From assembly GCA_016934535.1 (NCBI GenBank), contig JAFGSQ010000046.1, positions 1 to 21,811 on the forward strand: DNA of 21,811 nucleotides, written 5' to 3'. This document shows positions 7,385-13,935 of this stretch, one piece after another (within the stretch, counting starts at the first letter, position 1; each line of letters opens with the position of its first letter). The translations under genes were made by a program, and so were the position numbers. The notes under the pieces are model-generated. The model had not been told where the DNA came from. It ran no database searches and worked only from the letters and a program-made list of their open reading frames with translations. This DNA is from a candidate division WOR-3 bacterium (GTDB lineage Bacteria > SDB-A).

Positions 7385-8383
7385 ATGATTAAAAAATATT
7401 ATTATTGTCTTTTGAGTGTAATATTTCTGGCGGCAATTTCAGGATGCAGTGATAAAAATCCGAATGAACCAGGACCCGGCACTAGCAGGGATTACCGCGA
7501 AGACATGCGAATTTTTGTTCAAAAAGTTAATTCATACGCTGACAGCCTTAGGCCGGGCTTCATTGTCGTTCCGCAGAACGGTAACGAACTGATAACCTCT
7601 GACGGAGAAGCCGGCGGTCCTCTGAAGACGGAATATATCGCCGCGATAGACGGTTTAGGAAGGGAAGACCTTTTTTACGGATACGATCAGGACGACATAC
7701 CGACACCTGCCGTGGAAAGGGATTACATGACGGGATTTCTCGACCGCGCGGAAATAAACGGCATAGAGGTTCTCGTCACTGACTATTGTTCGACGAGAAT
7801 TTTTGTCGATTCTTCATATCAGATGAATTTTCAAAGGGATTACATTTCATTTGCGGCAGACAAAAGGGAATTAAACAACATTCCGTCATATCCCGCGGCG
7901 CCTTATCACTCAAACCTTTTTGACATCTTAAATATAAATGAAGCCAAGAATTTTCTTTATTTGATTAATCCGGAACAGTACCAGAGCAAAACCCAATACT
8001 TGAACGCGCTCTCCTCGACGGATTTCGACCTTCTCATAATAGACGCTTTTTTTCAAGGAACACTTCTGACTTACGACGATGTCCAGACACTCGGCAATAA
8101 AGCTTCTGGCGGAAGCAGACTCGTTCTTGCCTACATGAGCATAGGCGAAGCCGAGAATTACAGGTATTACTGGAAAAACGAATGGATAACCGATCCCCCT
8201 TCATGGCTGGGAGAGGAAAACCCAGACTGGCCCGGTAATTTCAGGGTTGAATATTGGGATCCCGGATGGCAGTCCGTAATTTTCGGCAACGACAGCTCTT
8301 ACACAAAAAAGATAATAGATGCCGGTTTCGACGGAGTGTATCTCGACATTATTGATGCGTTTGAATATTACGAGGTCAACTAG
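7385..8383 (+). CDS. GH114/TM1410-like lipoprotein, putative endo-alpha-1,4-polygalactosaminidase
   Basis: A 332-residue protein with a lipoprotein signal: KKYYYCLL, a hydrophobic core, and lipobox ISGC with C21 as the lipidated cysteine. The next residue is Ser, which by the E. coli rule favours the outer membrane. Residues about 170-332 resemble the TIM-barrel GH114/TM1410 group: FDLLIIDAFF, a LAYMSIGEAENYRYYW stretch, WDPGWQ, and GFDGVYLDIIDAFEYY near the end. Characterised GH114 enzymes hydrolyse galactosamine-rich polysaccharides, so a role in envelope or biofilm polysaccharide turnover is possible. The protein ends soon after the conserved D-x-x-D-A-F segment, slightly earlier than many members. 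GGAGG lies upstream of the ATG, and a TATAAT at 7348-7353 may be its -10 box. Confidence 0.8.
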   Translation: MIKKYYYCLLSVIFLAAISGCSDKNPNEPGPGTSRDYREDMRIFVQKVNSYADSLRPGFIVVPQNGNELITSDGEAGGPLKTEYIAAIDGLGREDLFYGYDQDDIPTPAVERDYMTGFLDRAEINGIEVLVTDYCSTRIFVDSSYQMNFQRDYISFAADKRELNNIPSYPAAPYHSNLFDILNINEAKNFLYLINPEQYQSKTQYLNALSSTDFDLLIIDAFFQGTLLTYDDVQTLGNKASGGSRLVLAYMSIGEAENYRYYWKNEWITDPPSWLGEENPDWPGNFRVEYWDPGWQSVIFGNDSSYTKKIIDAGFDGVYLDIIDAFEYYEVN

Positions 8384-8394
8384 ATGTTTTCGAG

Positions 8395-8997
8395 TTGCCC
8401 CAAAATGCACGAAATGATATATTTATGATTATGATTGTGATGGTTGTTTGTTGTCTGGTAATTCAGCAGAATTTATATTTACGAGATTTCTACAAGAGCG
8501 AAGCCGATACATACTCCCTAAAAATTGACGCCAAAATCCTTTCCGGAGAACTGTACACAAGGGAAGCCTACATAAAACATCCGGTCATACCGGGAATAGG
8601 AAACACATATAACAGTCTTATGGCCTATTACGACCTTGTGGGAGATGAAGGCGAATACGACATCAAATACTGCATGATAGAAAACACATATCATTATCTG
8701 TCTTATACAGCGGTGGATGCCGCTTATTACGGAGAAGACGGCTTGCCGGTTAAAATGCTGTCGACTCTCATTCAAAATATCTCTGCGGATGAAAGCGAAC
8801 AACTTGCAGAAAAAGTGTTTTATTATGAAAACGGTTTATTTCAGAGCTATTACAGTGAAGCAGACGGCGAACCTATATCAGAAGAGAATCCGGACTCATC
8901 AGCCGCCGAATATTACAAAAAAGCATTACAGCTCAGAACTTTTTTTGAGGATTTTTCCGTTCCTGTCCCCACTATACTTTGGGACTATCTGCAGTGA
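8395..8997 (+). CDS. Membrane-anchored hypothetical protein
   Basis: I do not recognise a family. The frame runs 200 residues from a TTG at 8395; ATG codons at 8425 and 8431 are alternatives, none with a convincing Shine-Dalgarno. The N-terminus is a hydrophobic helix (IFMIMIVMVVCCLVI), either a membrane anchor or an uncleaved signal, and the remaining ~170 residues are acidic and rich in tyrosine, typical of an extracytoplasmic domain. Recurrent Y-x-x-x-A/Y helices (EAYIKHPV, NSLMAYYDL, AAEYYKKALQ) suggest an alpha-helical repeat-like fold. It starts 11 bases after the GH114-like gene and is likely co-transcribed with it. Confidence 0.6.
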   Translation: MPQNARNDIFMIMIVMVVCCLVIQQNLYLRDFYKSEADTYSLKIDAKILSGELYTREAYIKHPVIPGIGNTYNSLMAYYDLVGDEGEYDIKYCMIENTYHYLSYTAVDAAYYGEDGLPVKMLSTLIQNISADESEQLAEKVFYYENGLFQSYYSEADGEPISEENPDSSAAEYYKKALQLRTFFEDFSVPVPTILWDYLQ

Positions 8998-9059
8998 TTG
9001 AACTTTAATCTGTTTTATTTCCATAAATAGTTTAAGTAATATCAGGGAAGGGACGGGGG

Positions 9060-9089
9060 TTGACTTTACAATTTACCCATGAATAAAAT
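9060..9089 (+). promoter_or_regulatory. Promoter-like element directly before the transposase-like gene
   Basis: TTGACT (9060-9065) and TAAAAT (9084-9089) are 18 bases apart. Transcription would begin at about 9095-9097, on or next to the ATG at 9095 (a GTG is at 9092). No Shine-Dalgarno precedes the start, so the message would be leaderless. Confidence 0.5.
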
Positions 9090-9094
9090 ATGTG

Positions 9095-9952
9095 ATGCGC
9101 AAACCGAGATTAACGTATCAGGGAGCTCTTCACTACGTCATTTCTAAGAGTATAGAAAACAAAAGAATATTTCCCGACGATTTTTGTGTTTTGAAATTTC
9201 TTAACATTCTGGAACAAAGAGCTTCGACGCTGAAAATTGACGTTTTCGCTTTTTACGTCAGCGACGTCAGTTTTCACTTACTTCTGAGGAACACATCAGG
9301 AAAATTGTCGGATTTCATGAGACAGCTTAACAGCCTTTATGCATCGTACTTCAGAAAAAAGACAAAGTCCAGAGGTTATCTTTTTCAGGACAGATTCGAA
9401 TCATTTCTCATTCAGGACAGAAAATATTTAAAAAAGACATTGGCTTTTTTTCTGAACATCCCGGTCAAAGAAAAAAAAACTGTGGACGCATTTTCATACA
9501 GGTGGTCGAGCGTAAATTTCTATTTCAACAAGAAACAGGGATTCTTGGACACAGGTTTTATAGAAAATTTATTTGAGACTGCAGAAGATTTCAGGATTTT
9601 CGTCAGGAAGAATATCGACGAAAAGCTACAACGGTTTTTTTTACATCAAGGTAAAATTATAGGAGACGGAAATTTTAATTTTCGGGATGGATTCTTTAAA
9701 AAAGATGAAAGCGCTGTTTTTCGAGGAAAGGATGAAATAATAAGTGAAACTGAAAGGAAATACGGCGTCAACCTGAGCCATGTTGATTTTAAAAGCAGGA
9801 AAATGAAAAGGATAAGATCTGAATTGCTGCTGTTGCTCAAAGACGAATGCGGCATGAGATACAGCGAGATAAACGAAATGCAGTTTTTCAAAAATCTCAA
9901 ATTGAATTCGATGGGACAACTTTACAAACGGGCAAAGGACAGACAGAGTTGA
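9095..9952 (+). CDS. REP-associated tyrosine transposase (Y1/RAYT) relative with altered active site
   Basis: A 285-residue protein of the IS200-like Y1/RAYT family. The N-terminus MRKPRLTYQGALHYVIS matches the family opening, and YLFQDRFESFLIQDRKYL matches the conserved GHLFQGRF...YL block. Two catalytic positions differ: the usual HxH of the HUH motif reads S59-F60-H61, and the catalytic Tyr of the RYIHLNP motif is replaced by F118 in AFFLNIP. It therefore probably cannot form the 5'-phosphotyrosine link to DNA. The C-terminal ~75 residues look like the helix-turn-helix/DnaA-like DNA-binding tail of RAYTs. I see no flanking terminal repeats or REP palindromes. The stop TGA overlaps the TTG start of the downstream GT9 gene. 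A domesticated DNA-binding role is inferred. Confidence 0.75.
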   Translation: MRKPRLTYQGALHYVISKSIENKRIFPDDFCVLKFLNILEQRASTLKIDVFAFYVSDVSFHLLLRNTSGKLSDFMRQLNSLYASYFRKKTKSRGYLFQDRFESFLIQDRKYLKKTLAFFLNIPVKEKKTVDAFSYRWSSVNFYFNKKQGFLDTGFIENLFETAEDFRIFVRKNIDEKLQRFFLHQGKIIGDGNFNFRDGFFKKDESAVFRGKDEIISETERKYGVNLSHVDFKSRKMKRIRSELLLLLKDECGMRYSEINEMQFFKNLKLNSMGQLYKRAKDRQS

Positions 9953-10947
9953 GAATACTCGTAATAAATCTCGCCGCAATAGGCGATGTGGTCCTGTCAA
10001 GCGTCGTGGCAAAAGAACTGAAAAAGAAATTTCCTGGATCCACAGTGGATTATTTAGTCCAGCCGCTGTGCGCGACGGTTATTGAATTGTCGCCATTTGT
10101 AAATGGAGTTCATGTCTACGACAAAAAAAACAGGGACAAAGGAATTTTAAGATATTGTAAACTTGTAAAATCATTGAGAAAAATAAATTATGATATGAGC
10201 GTGTCCGTGAATTTTGCCGCGAGAGGGGCCATTCTGGCGTTTTTTATTCACGCAAAGCTCAGACTCGGATACTGCCGAAAAGTCAACGGCCTGTTTTTCA
10301 CTCACAGAGCATCAGGAGACAGAAAAGAAATTAAAAAAGAAGGCCTCAACCAGCTCGAAATCCTCAAACCTCTGGGCATTATCACTAAAAACACCTATCC
10401 CTACCTCAGGGCGAAAGAAAGCGATTTAAAAACAATAAGAAAATTACTAGGGGAAAAAGAAAATAGAAAAAGGCTCGTGTTTTGTCCGGCCAGTTCGAAA
10501 AATTTCAAAAATCTTCCGATTGAGCTGAGCGCTGAAGTGATTGAAAAGCTTTCTTCCGAATTTGATATCTTCGCCGTCGGAAGTGAAGCCGAAATATGCT
10601 ATCTTGAGAATTTAACTTCATCTGTAAAAGGGAAGGTCATGATATTTCCGGGAACTCTGACACTCGGCGAACTCGCGGCGCTTATTTCTTTTTCCGACGT
10701 CCTTTTGAGCATTGACACTGGACCTCTTCACATGGCGCAGGCTCTGAATGTGCCAACAACGGCGTTATTCGGCCCCACTGATCCCAGGGTCTGGGGTCCT
10801 CACGGAGAAAGAAACGAAGTAATCACTGCGGAGCTTGAATGTTCTCCGTGCAGTTTTAACAGGGAGTGTTCGGAAAACAAGTGCATGAGATATCTTGACG
10901 TCATGAAAATCTGCAGGAGCGTATTAAAAATGGCTGAAAAATCATGA
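9949..10947 (+). CDS. GT9-family glycosyltransferase (LPS heptosyltransferase type)
   Basis: A 332-residue enzyme starting at a TTG that shares TTGA with the preceding stop. The opening MRILVINLAAIGDVVLSS is the standard N-terminus of heptosyltransferases, with D13 at the position of the proposed catalytic base. The C-terminal donor-binding domain is visible from SIDTGPLHMAQAL through TTALFGPTDPRVWGPHG, followed by a cysteine-rich tail (CSPC, then C-x4-C-M) common in WaaF/WaaC-like proteins. These enzymes add ADP-heptose or a related sugar to LPS core or other glycans on the cytoplasmic face of the inner membrane. No other LPS genes adjoin it, so the acceptor is unknown. An upstream in-frame ATG at 9847 lies inside the transposase-like gene and would add 34 residues unlike the family, so it is rejected. 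Confidence 0.88.
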   Translation: MRILVINLAAIGDVVLSSVVAKELKKKFPGSTVDYLVQPLCATVIELSPFVNGVHVYDKKNRDKGILRYCKLVKSLRKINYDMSVSVNFAARGAILAFFIHAKLRLGYCRKVNGLFFTHRASGDRKEIKKEGLNQLEILKPLGIITKNTYPYLRAKESDLKTIRKLLGEKENRKRLVFCPASSKNFKNLPIELSAEVIEKLSSEFDIFAVGSEAEICYLENLTSSVKGKVMIFPGTLTLGELAALISFSDVLLSIDTGPLHMAQALNVPTTALFGPTDPRVWGPHGERNEVITAELECSPCSFNRECSENKCMRYLDVMKICRSVLKMAEKS

Positions 10948-10974
10948 ATTATTTTAACTGCAAATTCTTAAAAG

Positions 10975-11003
10975 TTTTGAAGATTGACATTTTGCGATAT
11001 AAT
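10975..11003 (+). promoter_or_regulatory. Promoter-like element before the YbaK-family gene
   Basis: An exact TATAAT at 10998-11003 is preceded by TTTTGA (10975-10980, spacing 17) or TTGAAG (10977-10982, spacing 15). The ATG at 11011 is only seven bases beyond the -10 box, with no Shine-Dalgarno, so this too would give a leaderless message. Confidence 0.45.
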
Positions 11004-11010
11004 ATGCGGT

Positions 11011-11478
11011 ATGGTGACAATGAAAGAACTTTTTGAGTTTTTGGATGAAAAAAAAGCGGTGTATAAAAAGGTTTCTCACGCATCGACTGCTAATTCTGAA
11101 GAGTCAGCGACGGCGAGAGGAGAGGACATCTCAATAGGCGGGAAAGCTATTGTCATGAAAATTGAAAATGAATTTTACGTTTTTATTTTGAGCGCAGCGA
11201 AAAAAATTGATTCTTCTTCCCTGAGACACCGTTTTAAAGCCAAAAGAATAAGATTCGCGACCAGAGAAGAGCTTTTAGAAATTACTGGATTGGAGCCGAA
11301 CTGCGTTCCGCCTTTCGGCAGACCTCTTATAGATCTCGATCTTTTCGTTGACGAATCGGTGTTTAAGAACAAAAAAATTGCTTTTAACGCCGCTTCCCGA
11401 ACGGATTCCGTTATAATGGACATAGAGCAGTACAAGACACTTATCGAACCGGAAGTTTTTTCTTTTTCAAAAGATTAA
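11011..11478 (+). CDS. YbaK/aminoacyl-tRNA deacylase-domain protein
   Basis: A 155-residue protein from the ATG at 11011 (ATG at 11020 also possible). YbaK/ProX features are present: SEESATARGEDISIGGKAIVMK with the conserved lysine of GGKA, EELLEITGLEPNCVPPFG corresponding to the family GxxPGxVPPFG turn, and a C-terminal FNAASRTDSVIM. Members hydrolyse mischarged aminoacyl-tRNAs such as Cys-tRNA-Pro or Ala-tRNA-Pro in trans in the cytoplasm. The specific misacylated tRNA cannot be told from sequence. The family is usually 150-165 residues, so it is full length. Confidence 0.85.
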   Translation: MVTMKELFEFLDEKKAVYKKVSHASTANSEESATARGEDISIGGKAIVMKIENEFYVFILSAAKKIDSSSLRHRFKAKRIRFATREELLEITGLEPNCVPPFGRPLIDLDLFVDESVFKNKKIAFNAASRTDSVIMDIEQYKTLIEPEVFSFSKD

Positions 11479-11495
11479 GATTTCTATTTATTGAA

Positions 11496-11502
11496 AAGGA
11501 GG
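11496..11502 (+). promoter_or_regulatory. Ribosome binding site that decides the start of the repeat protein
   Basis: AAGGAGG ends one base before an ATG at 11504 and four bases before an in-frame TTG at 11507. The ATG is too close to be used efficiently, so the TTG is favoured and gives the expected MAKIYQV N-terminus. Confidence 0.55.
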
Positions 11503-11506
11503 AATG

Positions 11507-11785
11507 TTGGCAAAAATTTATCAGGTTAAATATGAAAGCCAGGCCGACCACAGGGCGTTAAAAGTCGATTACGAATCACAAGCCGACATCTTGGTATATT
11601 TGAGCGATACGGAAAGCGTCGCAGAAGGTGATTTTCTTTGGTTTTACGTCGATGACGAAAGTCTGGCGACGAGCAAACTTATGTGGACTGAAAGTGAGAG
11701 TGTCGCTGATATCAAAATTATGTTCGTTCCATACGAAAGCCAGGCCGGTTGGGTCACGGATCATCCATTGAAAGGCAAACTTTAG
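11507..11785 (+). CDS. Short tandem-repeat protein, DUF6150 type (YESQAD repeats)
   Basis: A 92-residue protein built from about six copies of a unit near 13 residues long, each opening with (Y/T/D/S)ES(Q/V/L)A followed by a hydrophobic strand: YESQADHRALKVD, YESQADILVYLSD, TESVAEGDFLWFYVD, DESLATSKLMWTE, SESVADIKIMFVP, YESQAGW. This matches what I know as DUF6150, small proteins of unknown function with the same YESQAD units. The alternating polar and hydrophobic pattern suggests stacked beta-strands. No signal peptide is present, so it should be cytoplasmic. Its 3' end faces the end of the CorA-like gene 13 bases away. Confidence 0.78.
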   Translation: MAKIYQVKYESQADHRALKVDYESQADILVYLSDTESVAEGDFLWFYVDDESLATSKLMWTESESVADIKIMFVPYESQAGWVTDHPLKGKL

Positions 11786-11810
11786 AAAATAAATCCGTTC
11801 AGTGCCTTTC
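11770..11810 (+). terminator. Inverted repeat at the convergent gene ends, possible terminator
   Basis: GAAAGGCA (11770-11777) pairs perfectly with TGCCTTTC (11803-11810) around a 25-base loop, followed by TGTTCTTTTT on the plus strand. It overlaps the last codons of both converging genes. The long loop makes it a weak candidate. Confidence 0.25.
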
Positions 11811-12740
11811 TGTTCTTTTTACAAGAAAGTATGTCAACACGGCCAGGACAGCCATAATTATAAGAAAAACAGGATAGGAAATATACCATTTATCTCTGCC
11901 GATAAGCTCTGTAAGCTCTGACATTCCGCCGACTCCGGCGAAAAAACTGGGAATCATAATCGCGAGAACGACTGCATTGAGATTTTTCATGAGAACATTC
12001 AAGTTGTTTGAGACGATTGAAGCGTTGGCTCCAAGAAGCCCGGTGAGGATGTTTGAGTAAATTTCAGTCTGTTTCAGGCACTGATTGTTTTCAATAATGA
12101 GGTCGTCGAGATATTCGAGATTTTCTTCGGAAAAAGACATTTTTTTCGAATATATACGCAATTTGTCGAGAACCGTCGAATTGGAATTGATCGCGTTGAG
12201 ATAATAAACGAGGCCTTTTTCAAGGGTGAAAAGATTTATGAGGTATTTGTTTTCCATTGATCTGTTAACCTTGTTTTCGAGCTCATTGGTAATCATGTTT
12301 ATTATTCTGAGATGCTCAAGAAAATGAGTTATGCAGATTTCGAATATTTTAAGTACAGCGTCCTGAACTGAGTGAATGTTCTTGAATTGTTTGGATTCGA
12401 GAAAAGCCATATCATCAGCCGAAACTATAATCAGAAAATCTTTAAAAATGAAAATACCCGCTGAAGTGACTTTGAAAAAATAATTGTCATCACTTGAATA
12501 ATTTTTAGGTCTTTTATAGATTATTGCGCAGTGATCTTCTTCAATTTCAAGACGCGCAAGTTCGTCCGGGTCCATTATGGAGAAAAGAGTGTGTTCGTCG
12601 AGTTTATATTTTTCTATTAGCTCGTGTTTCTCGGCTTCCGTTGGACAAGTGTAAAGACAAATCTGAGGAAGCAGGGCGCTTTGTGGATTTTGAATGTATT
12701 TAACAATTTTTCCTTCTGAGAATGAATAATTATGCACCAT
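11799..12740 (-). CDS. CorA-family (Mg2+/divalent cation) transporter with non-canonical GMN motif
   Basis: A 313-residue protein with CorA architecture: a long soluble N-terminal domain, an extended helix rich in polar residues (about 125-250), then two membrane helices (about 253-271 and 287-307) and a basic C-terminus VKRTERH. CorA proteins are pentameric inner-membrane channels for Mg2+ and related ions. The signature YGMN loop after the first membrane helix reads G-G-M-S here (residues 271-274), so both the aromatic residue and the Asn that binds hydrated Mg2+ are missing. Transport or selectivity may differ. GGAGGT lies just upstream of the ATG on the minus strand. The frame is intact, so it is not a pseudogene by sequence. 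Confidence 0.8.
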   Translation of the reverse strand: MVHNYSFSEGKIVKYIQNPQSALLPQICLYTCPTEAEKHELIEKYKLDEHTLFSIMDPDELARLEIEEDHCAIIYKRPKNYSSDDNYFFKVTSAGIFIFKDFLIIVSADDMAFLESKQFKNIHSVQDAVLKIFEICITHFLEHLRIINMITNELENKVNRSMENKYLINLFTLEKGLVYYLNAINSNSTVLDKLRIYSKKMSFSEENLEYLDDLIIENNQCLKQTEIYSNILTGLLGANASIVSNNLNVLMKNLNAVVLAIMIPSFFAGVGGMSELTELIGRDKWYISYPVFLIIMAVLAVLTYFLVKRTERH

Positions 12741-12771
12741 GCCGACCTCCGGATTGATTGTTTTCGGGCGG

Positions 12772-12791
12772 ATTATAACCGCAGGATTATA
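12772..12791 (-). promoter_or_regulatory. Two candidate -10 boxes for the CorA-like gene
   Basis: On the minus strand, exact TATAAT sequences occur at 12791-12786 and 12777-12772, 32-51 bases before the ATG at 12740. No good -35 box is visible for either. Confidence 0.3.
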
Positions 12792-12826
12792 TCATTTTAC
12801 CGATTTTTTAAGATAACGAAATATAC

Positions 12827-12843
12827 TTGACAAAAAATTGTCA
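12827..12843 (+). promoter_or_regulatory. Palindrome over a -35-like TTGACA in a divergent intergenic region
   Basis: TGACAA (12828-12833), AAAA, TTGTCA (12838-12843) form a perfect 6-base inverted repeat. It overlaps a consensus TTGACA (12827-12832) reading toward the membrane protein gene at 12896. The layout suggests an operator over a promoter, though the matching -10 box is poor. Confidence 0.3.
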
Positions 12844-12895
12844 GGTGTTAAACATACTGAATTATTCTCATAATTATGAAAACGGGAGGAATAAA

Positions 12896-13555
12896 ATGGA
12901 TTTTGCAGGGTCTGTCTTCTGGTGTCTGCTTCTTTTGGCCGTTTTGGCTGTTTTGGCAGTGCCTGCGACGAGAACTGAATTCGTCAATCTTACACAAACC
13001 TATCCATATCCAATGGGAATGCTGAAATTCGCAATTCTGGGGACTATGGGCGAATTGGTTGGCTGGAAAATAGTCGCCGGAAAATGGAGAATTAGGAACA
13101 TAAGAATCTGGCAGAGAATTCTGGTTTGGGCGTTTTTGGGTTTTGTATTCGCGGCTGTTTTTCCTCTGTTTTCATACGGCGTAGACGGCTTGATCGGAAT
13201 CGGACTTCTCGCAGGAAAAAACTCTGTTTTGGCTCAGGCGTTTTGGAAATCGTTTTTCATGCAGGCGATATTTGCTTTTCCATTTATGATTTTTCACCGT
13301 ATAACAGATACTTTAATAGACAGCGGTGAACTATTCAGGAAATGGAAATTGATAGAAGTCTACAAAAACATAGATTGGGACAACATGTTCAGAATTGTCG
13401 GCGCAGCAATAATCTGGTTTTGGCTGCCGGTTCACACTGTAAATTTTCTCCTGCCCCCGGAATACAGGCTGATAACGGCGGCTTTACTTGCAATAGTATT
13501 GGGGATGATACTCGGAATAGCCAAGAGAATTTCAATTAAAAAATTTAACAAATAA
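12896..13555 (+). CDS. Multi-pass integral membrane protein, unknown function
   Basis: A 219-residue protein from the ATG at 12896, chosen for the GGGAGGA seven bases upstream; the open frame extends 69 bases further upstream without a ribosome site. About five or six hydrophobic segments are visible (near residues 5-22, 40-56, 75-98, 115-135, 163-183 and 193-210), so it is an inner-membrane protein. Conserved-looking features include LKFAILGTMGE, FHRITDTLID and a WLP segment. The overall look recalls proteins annotated as Mpv17/PMP22-like in other bacteria, but I am not certain of that assignment. It is followed 11 bases later by a VOC protein gene, likely in the same message. Confidence 0.65.
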   Translation: MDFAGSVFWCLLLLAVLAVLAVPATRTEFVNLTQTYPYPMGMLKFAILGTMGELVGWKIVAGKWRIRNIRIWQRILVWAFLGFVFAAVFPLFSYGVDGLIGIGLLAGKNSVLAQAFWKSFFMQAIFAFPFMIFHRITDTLIDSGELFRKWKLIEVYKNIDWDNMFRIVGAAIIWFWLPVHTVNFLLPPEYRLITAALLAIVLGMILGIAKRISIKKFNK

Positions 13556-13566
13556 AAGAAGGATCA

Positions 13567-13935
13567 GTGGCGGGTATAATTTTTTTTAACACCGAGAATA
13601 TGGATAAAACGAGAAATTTCTACATTGAAATCATGGGAATGAAAGTCTGGCTTGAGCAGAAAGACTGTATAATTTTGAGACACGACAACATGCTTATCGG
13701 GTTCTGTAAGGGTACAAGACCTTTCAGAGAATCTTTGATAACATTTTTTTATACCGAAAAAAAAGAAATAGACGAAATTTATGAAAAACTCAAAAACAGT
13801 GCCATCAGTGGACTAGTTTTCAATAAAGATTACAATATATACCATTTTTACGCGAAAGATCCTGAAGAAAGAGACATAGAGATTCAGTATTTCTGCCACT
13901 TTATTGACACTGAGTTTTTCAAATCTCAGTTCTGA
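13567..13935 (+). CDS. VOC-superfamily (glyoxalase/bleomycin-resistance-like) protein
   Basis: A 122-residue protein starting at a GTG preceded by AGAAGGA. It has the paired beta-alpha-beta-beta-beta layout of a VOC protein: NTENMDKTRNFYIEIMGMK, then ITFFYTEKKEIDEIYEKLK, and a final strand DPEERDIEIQYF, whose Glu is the usual metal ligand. The first-strand position that is often a metal-binding His is Phe here (IIFFNTENM), so the metal site may be incomplete. Substrate is unknown. Its 3' end overlaps the 3' end of the minus-strand histidine kinase by 10 bases. Confidence 0.75.
   Translation: MAGIIFFNTENMDKTRNFYIEIMGMKVWLEQKDCIILRHDNMLIGFCKGTRPFRESLITFFYTEKKEIDEIYEKLKNSAISGLVFNKDYNIYHFYAKDPEERDIEIQYFCHFIDTEFFKSQF

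Noticed and set aside
9847-9948. N-terminal extension of the GT9 protein
   Set aside because: It overlaps the end of the transposase-like gene and does not resemble the family; MRILVIN at 9949 is the standard opening.
10984-11003. TTGACA followed by TATAAT before YbaK as a standard promoter pair
   Set aside because: TTGACA at 10984 is only 8 bases from TATAAT, too close; the -35 region is more likely 10975-10982.
11504-11770. CRISPR-like or DNA tandem repeat in the short repeat gene
   Set aside because: The repeat is at protein level; the DNA copies differ at many third positions and there are no spacers.
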